NCBI GenBank assembly: GCA_038531945.1
Contig: JBCBBH010000003.1
Location: forward strand, 62,001 to 126,000
Reading direction: 5' to 3'
Origin: CALBPI01 sp038531945
GTDB taxonomy: Bacteria; Pseudomonadota; Gammaproteobacteria; Steroidobacterales; Woeseiaceae
Length of the DNA stretch: 64,000 nucleotides
Shown: positions 7,893 to 16,153 of the stretch, in pieces
Numbering within the stretch: the stretch's first letter is position 1
Layout: every line of letters starts with the position of its first letter
Program-made: the position numbers and the translations under genes
Notes under the pieces: generated by a model
The model's input: only the letters and a program-made list of their open reading frames with translations
Database searches by the model: none
What the model was told of the DNA's origin: nothing

Positions 7893-9417
7893 TCGGGGCG
7901 CTCCTGATCCTGCGGTAACGTCAGACGACGTTATCGCCGCGGTCGATCTCGGCTCAAATAGCTTTCATATGGTGGTGGCGGCGTTACGCCACGGCCAACT
8001 GACCATCATTGATCGCCTTCGGGAGTCGGTGCGGCTTGCCGAAGGTCTCCGCGCGAGCGGCGGCCTCGCCCCCGCGTCTCGCAAACGCGCCCTCGATTGC
8101 CTCGATCGATTCGGCGAGCGGTTGCGTGAGATGCAAGCCGGCAAAGTACGGGCAGTCGGTACCAATACACTGCGACGCGTGCGCGATGACGCTGGTTTTC
8201 GCGCTGCAGCGGAGCAAGCGCTCGGTCATCCGATCGATGTGATCGCCGGTGTGGAGGAGGCTCGCCTTATTTATCTCGGTGTTGCCCATAGCCTGCCGCC
8301 CACCGATGGCAAGCGCCTGGTGATCGACATCGGCGGCGGCAGCACTGAGCTAATCGTCGGTCAGGAGTTGGAGGCAATCGCGCTCGAGAGCCTCGGGATG
8401 GGATGTGTTCGCCATACGGAAGGTCACTTCGCTGACGGCGAGATTTCGCGCGAGCGGTTTGATGCGGCTCGCACTGCGGTTCAGCTGAAACTTCGGCCGG
8501 TAAAGTCAGCATTCAGAGGCGCGGGTTGGCAGTCCGCGATCGGCGCGTCAGGTACGATTCGGTCCGCATTTCGTGTGGCGCGTGCACTGGGTTTGGTGAC
8601 GGGCGATGCGCCATTGACCGTCGACCATGTCGAAGCGTTGATCGACCGGGTGATCGAAGCGCGACATATTGATCAGTTGGCGTTGCCCGCCTTGAGCGCA
8701 CGACGCGCGCAGGTATGGCCGGGCGGGTTGGCGATTCTGGTTGAGATCATGCGCACTCTATCGATCGAGTCTCTCGGGCCTTCGGATGGCGCACTTCGTG
8801 AAGGGGTGTTGTACGACCTCGTGGGCCGGCTTCGCCATTCGGACGCGCGGGTGCGGAGCGTGGTTGCGTTGGGCGAGCGCTACCATGTCGATCAACAACA
8901 GGCGAACCACGTAAAAGACACGGCGCAGCGCCTGCTGGAGCAGGCGGGCGATGCGCTGGATATGCCTGCCGACACGGCTGTCCTGTTTCTGCGTTGGGCC
9001 GGGCATCTACATGAGATTGGCTTGGATATCGCTCATGCGGATTACCACCTGCACGGAGCTTACGTTGCCGCGAACGCCGATCTACCGGGCTTTCCCGCGG
9101 GAGAGCAACAGCTGCTGTCGTTTCTGATTGCCAATCAGCGCAAGCGTGTCGGCGAGCAGTCTTCGGGCCTTCGGCATCTGGCCCATCGTGACGATGCACG
9201 ATTGCTCGCTGTGATACTGCGACTTGCAGTGCTGCTGAATCGAAACCGGTCGTCTGCTGAGCTGCCGGAAATTGGTTTTGAAGTCGAAGGCCGAACGCTG
9301 ACGCTCACTTTCCCGGACGACTGGTTGCTGGCGAATCCACTGACCGAGGCCGACCTTGATCGCGAGCAGGATTATCTCAGCGTCTGGGCCTACCGCTTGT
9401 CGATTCGACGCTGTTAG
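7864..9417 (+). CDS. ppx: Exopolyphosphatase / Ppx-GppA phosphatase
   Basis: 517 residues of the sugar-kinase/Hsp70 actin-like superfamily. Motif 1 is AAVDLGSNSFHMVVA, motif 2 VIDIGGGSTELIVG, and GASGTIRSAFR follows. The C-terminal half is an HD-like helical domain (FLRWAGHLHEIGLDIAHADYH). It releases phosphate from polyphosphate, or converts pppGpp to ppGpp in GppA-type members; sequence alone does not separate these. The pairing with ppk, facing it across three bases, favours Ppx. The only in-frame start before the ATPase motif is GTG 7864, inside erpA, which implies translation coupled to erpA. Confidence 0.9.
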   Translation: MVADLHSPSDRGAPDPAVTSDDVIAAVDLGSNSFHMVVAALRHGQLTIIDRLRESVRLAEGLRASGGLAPASRKRALDCLDRFGERLREMQAGKVRAVGTNTLRRVRDDAGFRAAAEQALGHPIDVIAGVEEARLIYLGVAHSLPPTDGKRLVIDIGGGSTELIVGQELEAIALESLGMGCVRHTEGHFADGEISRERFDAARTAVQLKLRPVKSAFRGAGWQSAIGASGTIRSAFRVARALGLVTGDAPLTVDHVEALIDRVIEARHIDQLALPALSARRAQVWPGGLAILVEIMRTLSIESLGPSDGALREGVLYDLVGRLRHSDARVRSVVALGERYHVDQQQANHVKDTAQRLLEQAGDALDMPADTAVLFLRWAGHLHEIGLDIAHADYHLHGAYVAANADLPGFPAGEQQLLSFLIANQRKRVGEQSSGLRHLAHRDDARLLAVILRLAVLLNRNRSSAELPEIGFEVEGRTLTLTFPDDWLLANPLTEADLDREQDYLSVWAYRLSIRRC

Positions 9418-9420
9418 GCG

Positions 9421-11562
9421 CTAAAGCTGAGCGCCGTTGCGAAGTAACAGTTCGCTCTGCGCCGACAGCGGCGGTCGGTTCGGACCCGGCTGCAACCGTT
9501 CATACTTGCCATCTCCCTGCATCTGCCACGCACCTAGCGTGTCATCGAGATAGAGCTGCAGGTCCTCTTTGATTCGTCGGACGTGTGACTTTCGACGTAT
9601 CGGAAAGCAGACTTCGATCCGACGGAAGAAGTTGCGATCCATCCAGTCAGCACTGCCGAGCAGCAATACCTCGTTGCCGTTGTTGTGGAAACAGTACACA
9701 CGGGTGTGCTCGAGAAAACGACCAATGATCGAACGCACCCGAATGTTCTCTGACAGGCCTGGAATACCGGGTCGTAATATGCAGATACCACGGATGATCA
9801 GATCGATCTCGACACCCGCGCAGGACGCGGCGTACAACGCGCTGATGATTTTCGGTTCGATCAGCGAGTTTAGTTTGGCGATGATGCGAGCAGGCTTGCC
9901 GGCGAGCGCATTGCGTCGCTCACGTCGAATGTACTTAAGCAGCTGCGCATGCAACTCGAACGGTGAACTCAGTAGCTTCTGGTTGCCGCCGACGTTTGTG
10001 AGGCTAGACAACCGCATGAACAGATTATGCACGTCTTGCCCGATATCCGGCGCGGCTGTCAGCAGGCCGTAGTCGGTGTACAGCCGCGTGGTTTTCGGAT
10101 GATAGTTGCCGGTGCCAAGGTGTACATAACGACGCAGTGAATCGCCTTCACGTCGCACGATCAGCATCATTTTTGCGTGTGTTTTATAACCCAACACACC
10201 AAAAATGACATGGGCGCCTGCCTCCTGTAGCCGACTCGACAACTCGATGTTTGCGGCCTCGTCAAACCGTGCCATCAACTCGACGACAACGGTGACTTCC
10301 TTGCCCGCTCGAGCCGCGTTGACCAGCTGATCGACAATCGGCGATTGCGGGCCGGTTCGGTAGAGCGTTTGCTTGATTGCCAGAACCTCGGGGTCTGCTG
10401 CTGCGGTGGCGAGCAAATCGATGACCGGCGTGAAGCTTTGGAACGGATGGTGCAGCAGCACATCCTTCTTGCTGATCGCATCGAATGCGTTTTCCGTTTC
10501 GATCAGTATGTCCGGCACGCTTGGAGTGAAGGGTGCGAACTTGAGGTCGTTGCGCGGCGATATGTCCGCGATCATCATCAATCGATTGAGATTGACAGGT
10601 CCGTGAACGGGATACAGATCGCGTTCGGTCAGTTGGAAGTGATCGAGCAGGAACGTGCTGAGTTCGGTGGGACACTCGTGGTCAATTTCGAGGCGAACCG
10701 CAGCACCGTATCGACTGGCGGCCAATTCGCCCTCAAGCACACGGATGAGATCGTCCACCTCTTCATCGTCAACGTACAAGTCCCCATTTCGAGTCACACG
10801 GAACTGATAGCAACCGTCGATATTCAGGCCGGGAAACAACTCGTCCACGAAGTTGTGAATGATCGACGACAGAAAGACATAGTCTTCGTCGCCGCAGCCG
10901 TCCACGTCCGATGGTATTCGTATCAATCTCGGCAACGACCGCGGTGCCTGCACAAGCCCTCGGTGGCGACGACGCCCGTAGATGTCACGGCCGCGCAACC
11001 CGACGATAAAGTTCAAGCTCTTGTTGAGCAGTTGAGGAAACGGGCGCGACGGGTCGAGGGTCAGCGGTGTGAGCACAGGAACGACCTGTCGCTGAAAATA
11101 GTCGTGCAGCCACGCGCGTTGTGCAGGATTCCATTTTGAGCGGCGCAGGAAGCGAATGCCGGCACGCTCGAGCGCCGGCAAAAGCGTGTCGTTCAGCGTT
11201 CGATACTGCGCTTTCACGAGATTGTGTGCTTCAGCGGCGACCGCGCGCAGCACCTCGTCCGCTGGCATTTTCTCCGGTCCCGGCGGAGAGGCATTAATCT
11301 CCTCACGCTGCTTCAGACCGGATACGCGAATCTCGAAAAACTCATCGAGATTTGTGCAGGAAATACACAGGTAGCGCAGGCGCTCCAGCAGTGGAATACG
11401 TTTGTCAGCGGATTGCGCCAGCACCCTCCAGTTGAACTTCAACAGGCTCAATTCGCGATTAAAGAAATGTTCAGGCTGCGACAGACGCGCTTCGGCAGTC
11501 GCGGCCGACTCCGGTCGCGTAGCGCTGATCGCCTGGTTTTTTTCAGCCTCAGCCATGGTCAA
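9421..11562 (-). CDS. ppk: Polyphosphate kinase 1
   Basis: 713 residues, the standard PPK1 length. Four-domain order is visible: the N-terminal helical domain (FFNRELSLLKFNWRVLAQS, ISCTNLDEFFEIRVSGL), the head domain, and two phospholipase-D-like C-terminal domains. The autophosphorylated His is in RRYVHLGTGNYHPKTTRLYTD. DWMDRNFFRRIE belongs to the second phosphate-binding domain. It makes polyphosphate reversibly from ATP at the membrane. It is convergent with ppx. Its start overlaps the anmK stop by 14 bases, so it is probably co-transcribed with anmK and the M23 peptidase. Confidence 0.95.
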   Translation of the reverse strand: MTMAEAEKNQAISATRPESAATAEARLSQPEHFFNRELSLLKFNWRVLAQSADKRIPLLERLRYLCISCTNLDEFFEIRVSGLKQREEINASPPGPEKMPADEVLRAVAAEAHNLVKAQYRTLNDTLLPALERAGIRFLRRSKWNPAQRAWLHDYFQRQVVPVLTPLTLDPSRPFPQLLNKSLNFIVGLRGRDIYGRRRHRGLVQAPRSLPRLIRIPSDVDGCGDEDYVFLSSIIHNFVDELFPGLNIDGCYQFRVTRNGDLYVDDEEVDDLIRVLEGELAASRYGAAVRLEIDHECPTELSTFLLDHFQLTERDLYPVHGPVNLNRLMMIADISPRNDLKFAPFTPSVPDILIETENAFDAISKKDVLLHHPFQSFTPVIDLLATAAADPEVLAIKQTLYRTGPQSPIVDQLVNAARAGKEVTVVVELMARFDEAANIELSSRLQEAGAHVIFGVLGYKTHAKMMLIVRREGDSLRRYVHLGTGNYHPKTTRLYTDYGLLTAAPDIGQDVHNLFMRLSSLTNVGGNQKLLSSPFELHAQLLKYIRRERRNALAGKPARIIAKLNSLIEPKIISALYAASCAGVEIDLIIRGICILRPGIPGLSENIRVRSIIGRFLEHTRVYCFHNNGNEVLLLGSADWMDRNFFRRIEVCFPIRRKSHVRRIKEDLQLYLDDTLGAWQMQGDGKYERLQPGPNRPPLSAQSELLLRNGAQL

Positions 11563-12703
11563 TCCTGTTTGGGGGCAGGGTTACACTGCCCGCTCGAACG
11601 CTACGGCCCGCGCCGGTAATCGCGCGAGTGTCGACGACTTTCTCGTGCCAACGTTGCCAGCCGAGCCACGCGATCAATGCCGCTTCCACGAAGTCCGGAT
11701 CGATGCCGCGAGTTGCTGTGCTTGATACCCGAAACGATGGCAGAGCTTCGGTCAACGAATCGACGACCGCCGTATTCGACACTCCGCCGCCGCACAGCAA
11801 TAACTCATCGCTGGTCCGACAATGGTCTCGAACGGCGTCTGCCACGGTCGCAACGGTCAGCTCCAGCAACGTTTTCATGATATCCCGTCTACCGGCCTCA
11901 GTCTGTGACAACTGTTCGACATTTCCGATGGACAGCATCGCTTCGAGCCATTCGAGGTTGAAGTGCTCCCGTCCTGTGCTTTTCGGTGCAACCCGTTGGA
12001 AGTAGGGGTCGTCGAGCATCGCCACCAGAAGCGCCGGGTTGGATTGGCCGCTCAACGCGATTGCGCCGTTCTTGTCGTACGCCTGCCGCCAGTGCTTTTG
12101 TGCCCAGATGTCCATCAGAGCATTCGCAGGTCCGGTATCGAATCCGCGCACGGGAGTATTGGGCTCGATGACGGTGAGATTGGCTATGCCGCCGAGATTC
12201 ACTACTGCGAGAGACTCGTTTGGTTTGGCCAACACCTCGGCGTGCAACAGCGGCGCGAGCGGCGCGCCTTGTCCACCCGCAGCAATGTCGGCACTGCGAA
12301 AATCTGAGATCACGGGTAGCCCACAGCGTTGCGCGATACGGGCCGCATCACCCACTTGCAGTGTAAAAGCGGGTTCGTCATCGGGTGCGTGAAACAGCGT
12401 TTGTCCGTGGCTCGCGACGGCAAGAATCGTGCGGTCCGGGTGTCGGTCCAGAATCAGTCGAGCGGCGTCGCCGAAGGCCAGCCCAAGTTTCGCATGCAGC
12501 GCGCCATACTCGGCGGCGGTCAGCTTTTCCGGTGCGGTCAGCGCTTTCTTGAGGTTGCCTTGCAATGTCGCGTAAAACGCGATCGTTTCGGCGTCAACTA
12601 CCTGCGTCGATTCACCAAAAGACACCAGCGCGGCATCCACGCCATCGCCGCTGGTACCCGAGATCAATCCGATCACGCAGCCACTGACGTTTTCGCGGGT
12701 CAT
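11549..12703 (-). CDS. anmK: Anhydro-N-acetylmuramic acid kinase
   Basis: 384 residues. ATP-binding ASKHA-fold signatures are VIGLISGTSGDGVDAALV at the N-terminus, VASHGQTLFHAP, GGIANLTVI, RGFDTGPANALMD and LLLCGGGVSNTAVVDSL. It phosphorylates and opens anhydroMurNAc released during peptidoglycan turnover, giving MurNAc-6-phosphate for recycling. It lies 11 bases after the M23 peptidase stop, a functional link between wall cleavage and muropeptide recycling. Length and motifs are normal. Confidence 0.95.
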   Translation of the reverse strand: MTRENVSGCVIGLISGTSGDGVDAALVSFGESTQVVDAETIAFYATLQGNLKKALTAPEKLTAAEYGALHAKLGLAFGDAARLILDRHPDRTILAVASHGQTLFHAPDDEPAFTLQVGDAARIAQRCGLPVISDFRSADIAAGGQGAPLAPLLHAEVLAKPNESLAVVNLGGIANLTVIEPNTPVRGFDTGPANALMDIWAQKHWRQAYDKNGAIALSGQSNPALLVAMLDDPYFQRVAPKSTGREHFNLEWLEAMLSIGNVEQLSQTEAGRRDIMKTLLELTVATVADAVRDHCRTSDELLLCGGGVSNTAVVDSLTEALPSFRVSSTATRGIDPDFVEAALIAWLGWQRWHEKVVDTRAITGAGRSVRAGSVTLPPNRIDHG

Positions 12704-12714
12704 GTGACGGCCCG

Positions 12715-14124
12715 TTACAGTCGGGTCGACTGATCGGTGCTGGCGAGCTGGGTGTTCTTGTAGCGTTCGAGTTCAGCAAGTATGGGTGCACTCACGCGCT
12801 CGAAGTCCTCGCGATAACTGGGATCGATGGGGTCGGCCTGCGGCAGGGCGACGGTTCGCGGATTGCGGTGTACACCGTTCAAGCGATATTCATAATGCAG
12901 GTGGGGCCCTGTCACCATGCCGGTAGCACCCAGATAGCCGATCACCTGTCCCTGGCGGACACGTTGTCCAACCCGCTGTCCGCGCCGGAAACCCTTGAGA
13001 TGGCCGTACAACGTCGTGATGTTACCGCCGTGCTCCAGGATCACGACGTTGCCGTAGCCGCGCTGCTGCCCCCGAAATGTGATTTTGCCATCGCCGGCCG
13101 CTTTGATTTCTGTGCCTACCGGTGCGGCATAATCAACGCCGCGATGCGGTCGGACGGTTTTCAAAACAGGGTGCAACCGATTGGGATTGAACTGCGAACT
13201 AATCCGACTGAAATCGACCGGCGCTCGCAGGAATGCTTTGCGTACGCTCCGACCGTCAGGATTGAAGTAGTCGCTACGGCCCTCGGGTGAAACATAGCGC
13301 AGCGCCTTGAAAGACTCCCCGCGATTGATGAACTCTGCTGCAACGATCTCGCCGTCGGCAACTTTCTCGCCGTCTTGCCAAAGTTCCTCGTAGATCACGT
13401 AGTACTCGTCGCCACCCCGAATGTCGTAAACGAAATCGATATCCCACGCGAATATGCCGGCGACGTTCATGACCACCCGATCTGACAGGCCACCCGCCAT
13501 CGCGGACTCGAACAGAGACGTCTCGATAACCCCGTGGCGAATGGCTTGTCGAATTTCCACAGGTCGATCGACGAGCTCCGCCGAGAAAGTTCCTTCTTCA
13601 TCGCGGGCGATCTGCAGCGACTGCTCGATACCGAGATCGCGGGACAGGGCGAGCACCCGACCATTGTCGTGTGTGACTGTGAGTTCATCACCAGGTTTCA
13701 GCATCCTGAGCGGCTCTTTCGCTTGCTCGAGTCCGACGATCGTCATCAAATCACCGACGCTGAGCTCGTTGCGTCGAAAAAGCCCGTCGAGGGTGTCTCC
13801 ACGGTCAATGGTCAGCGTGATCTTGGGATAAACCGGCTCGGGTTCTGGTTCCGCTACGACTGGTAACGGCGTTTCAGTGACGGCCGCTTGCCGCGTGGAC
13901 ATCGGCGCGGTATCCGGTGCTGACATTGTTGGCGCTTCAGCAACCGGGACAGGATCCCGAGGGGCGTCGTCTTTCAAAAAGACGGCGAATGCGACGAGGA
14001 GCAGTGGCAACCCGAGTCCGACAGCAAACCAAATCAGGTGTTTTGGCAGGCCAGGCTCGGCATTTCCGGGCTCGATGGCCGACGAACTGTAGTCATGTCG
14101 AACAGGACTGGGTTTACGCTGCAA
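12715..14124 (-). CDS. M23 metallopeptidase with OapA/LysM-like domain (MepM type)
   Basis: 469 residues: cytoplasmic N-terminus, one transmembrane segment (LIWFAVGLGLPLLLVAFAVFL, about 30-50), a Pro/Glu/Ala/Val-rich linker, an OapA/LysM-like domain (ITLTIDRGDTLDGLFRRNELS), a cap domain, and a C-terminal lysostaphin-type peptidase. The zinc ligands are visible in HRGVD (HxxxD) and HLHYEYR (HxH). It should cut peptide crosslinks in the periplasm, like E. coli MepM/YebA, to allow wall growth. It is divergent from tyrS with 121 bases between starts and leads an operon with anmK and ppk. Confidence 0.9.
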   Translation of the reverse strand: MQRKPSPVRHDYSSSAIEPGNAEPGLPKHLIWFAVGLGLPLLLVAFAVFLKDDAPRDPVPVAEAPTMSAPDTAPMSTRQAAVTETPLPVVAEPEPEPVYPKITLTIDRGDTLDGLFRRNELSVGDLMTIVGLEQAKEPLRMLKPGDELTVTHDNGRVLALSRDLGIEQSLQIARDEEGTFSAELVDRPVEIRQAIRHGVIETSLFESAMAGGLSDRVVMNVAGIFAWDIDFVYDIRGGDEYYVIYEELWQDGEKVADGEIVAAEFINRGESFKALRYVSPEGRSDYFNPDGRSVRKAFLRAPVDFSRISSQFNPNRLHPVLKTVRPHRGVDYAAPVGTEIKAAGDGKITFRGQQRGYGNVVILEHGGNITTLYGHLKGFRRGQRVGQRVRQGQVIGYLGATGMVTGPHLHYEYRLNGVHRNPRTVALPQADPIDPSYREDFERVSAPILAELERYKNTQLASTDQSTRL

Positions 14125-14245
14125 GGCACTGTTCCCGCTTAAGTTTGCAAGATGCTAAATCCAACGGGTTGCCGAGTCAAAAACCGCGCTCACGGCGTCA
14201 TCCTCAAGTATCATTCGCGCCTGGCACTTATTAGCGAACGAATCG

Positions 14246-15442
14246 ATGTCCGAACTTGATCAATTGGCCGAACTTCAGCGCGGTTGCGAGGAGGTCTTAC
14301 CCGAAGGCGCCCTGGCCAAGCGGCTCGCCAAGGGCCAGCCACTCCGGATCAAAGCGGGTTTTGATCCGACCGCACCGGATCTGCATCTCGGTCATACGGT
14401 CCTGATCAACAAGCTCCGTCAGTTTCAGGTTTTTGGTCATGAAGTGATCTTCCTGATCGGCGACTTCACAGGGCTAATTGGTGATCCCACCGGCAAAAAC
14501 TCAACGCGGCCGCCGTTATCGCCCGAAGAAATTACTGCCAATGCGAAGACCTACGAGGAACAGATTTTCAAGATTCTTGATCCTGAGCTGACGACAATCG
14601 CATTCAACTCGACCTGGATGAATGAGATGGGAGCTGCGGGTCTCGTCAAGCTGGCGGCCAGCCATACCGTTGCGCGAATGCTCGAGCGGGATGATTTCTC
14701 AAAGCGCTACGCGGCGGGACAACCGATCGCGATCCACGAGTTTTTGTATCCGTTGGTGCAGGGTTACGACTCGGTCGCCCTGAAGGCGGACGTTGAGCTG
14801 GGCGGTACGGATCAAAAGTTTAATTTGTTGGTCGGGCGGCAGTTGCAACAAGATGCTGGCCAAGCGCCGCAGGTCGTGATGACGCTCCCACTCCTGGAGG
14901 GGCTCGACGGCGTGCAGAAGATGTCGAAATCACTCGGCAATTACATTGGCATCACAGATTCGCCCGACGACATGTTCGGTAAGGTGATGTCGATCAGTGA
15001 TGACCTCATGTGGCGATATTTTGAGCTACTGAGTTTTCGATCGCTGGGCGAGGTTCGAGACTTCAAAACGCAAATTGCCGATGGTGCCAATCCTCGGGAT
15101 ATCAAATTCGAATTGGCGATGGAGTTGGTGGCTCGATTTCACGACGATACGGCTGCGAAGGCAGCACGCGACGGTTTCGTCGCACGTTTTCAGAAACATG
15201 CAATTCCGGACGATCTCGCCGAGGTCACGATTGCGGCGCCCGAGGGCGCGGTCGGTGTCGCGCATGCCCTGAAAGCCGCGGGTCTGGTCGCGAGCACATC
15301 CGAGGGCTTCCGCATGATCAAACAGGGTGCGGTTAGAGTGGACGGCGAGCGAGTCGAATCTCGCGACATGCAGCTCCGGTCGGGTGATAACGTGGTCATG
15401 CAGGTCGGTCGACGAAAGTTTGCACGAGTCAATGTGACTTGA
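14246..15442 (+). CDS. tyrS: Tyrosyl-tRNA synthetase (type 2)
   Basis: 398 residues. The class I HIGH-type signature is HLGHTVLINKL, the KMSKS loop is present as KMSKSLGNYIG, and a C-terminal S4 RNA-binding domain (RMIKQGAVRVDGERVESRD) follows. The DFTGLIGDPTGKNSTRPPLS insert is typical of the TyrZ-like type 2 TyrRS found in many gammaproteobacteria. It charges tRNA-Tyr. It sits alone and is divergent from the M23 peptidase, a gene order conserved in this class. Confidence 0.95.
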   Translation: MSELDQLAELQRGCEEVLPEGALAKRLAKGQPLRIKAGFDPTAPDLHLGHTVLINKLRQFQVFGHEVIFLIGDFTGLIGDPTGKNSTRPPLSPEEITANAKTYEEQIFKILDPELTTIAFNSTWMNEMGAAGLVKLAASHTVARMLERDDFSKRYAAGQPIAIHEFLYPLVQGYDSVALKADVELGGTDQKFNLLVGRQLQQDAGQAPQVVMTLPLLEGLDGVQKMSKSLGNYIGITDSPDDMFGKVMSISDDLMWRYFELLSFRSLGEVRDFKTQIADGANPRDIKFELAMELVARFHDDTAAKAARDGFVARFQKHAIPDDLAEVTIAAPEGAVGVAHALKAAGLVASTSEGFRMIKQGAVRVDGERVESRDMQLRSGDNVVMQVGRRKFARVNVT

Positions 15443-15564
15443 CGCAGTGCGCAATTGTGATCGCCAGCTTTGCCGAAATTTAAAAGCAACGAACCGGCAT
15501 CGGTTGCATGTTGATGCTCATGTCAGACACCGAGCCGACCGTGTCGTCGATGAGCCCGGACGGA

Positions 15565-16152
15565 TTAGCTCGGATTATGAGCGGTCAGCTGGGCGCGCGG
15601 AGTGGCTAGGTCCAGGCTTTGACGATATGCCTTGAACGCGGCCTTCGCGCCGTCGCCAAGCGACGCGAACCCTTCGGATGAAGTGCCGGTGATTTCGAGA
15701 GCATCCAGAAGTGCCTGCCACGTCGGGCGGTCAACTGCCATTGCGTAATACGCGGGTAGCGTGCTCGCCCCGCCTTTGATTAGCTGCGCTCGAATTTGTT
15801 GCCGACCGAACTGTGAACCATGCGCAACGTACAGTGCGCCGAGAATCGCGGCGTCACTGTCGAGATCCAACCGAATGCGCTGACTCGCTGAGTGCGGCGT
15901 TCCAAGGTCGCTTTGCAGCGCGTCGAGTTGTGCGCTGAGTTGCAGCGCCTTCCAGCAGCCGCGCGCCGTGCGCGCTGACTCCAGGGTCGTGCAGAACCAC
16001 TCGGCAGCGGTCATCGTCGCCCGAACGACGCGCGGCGTTGGTCGGTTCAGGAGTGCGAGAGATAACGGGTGAACGTGCAGTGACTCGTGCACGTCGCGAG
16101 TCGCTTCGCTCAGGCGACTGCGAACCGTAGCGGTTGGCGCGACAGCAACCAT
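15565..16152 (-). CDS. bphO: Bacterial heme oxygenase (biliverdin-producing)
   Basis: 195 residues from the ATG at 16150-16152, which comes one base after the stop of the bacteriophytochrome gene. A longer frame upstream is just the antisense and shifted kinase end. The family pattern is LSEATRDVHESLHVHPLS, whose His is the probable proximal heme ligand, and GALYVAHGSQFGRQQI, matching the distal-helix block Y-V-x-G-S-x-x-G-G of BphO/HmuO proteins. It opens heme to biliverdin IX-alpha, the chromophore of the upstream kinase, which explains the tight coupling. Confidence 0.85.
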   Translation of the reverse strand: MVAVAPTATVRSRLSEATRDVHESLHVHPLSLALLNRPTPRVVRATMTAAEWFCTTLESARTARGCWKALQLSAQLDALQSDLGTPHSASQRIRLDLDSDAAILGALYVAHGSQFGRQQIRAQLIKGGASTLPAYYAMAVDRPTWQALLDALEITGTSSEGFASLGDGAKAAFKAYRQSLDLATPRAQLTAHNPS

Positions 16153-16153
16153 T

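Noticed and set aside
10345..11139. A 264-codon plus-strand frame inside ppk
   Set aside because: It is antisense to PPK1 coding sequence with no recognisable domain; such frames are common in high-G+C genes.
14246..15454. Minus-strand frame of 142 codons over the tyrS end
   Set aside because: Antisense to the S4 domain of tyrS; no independent support.
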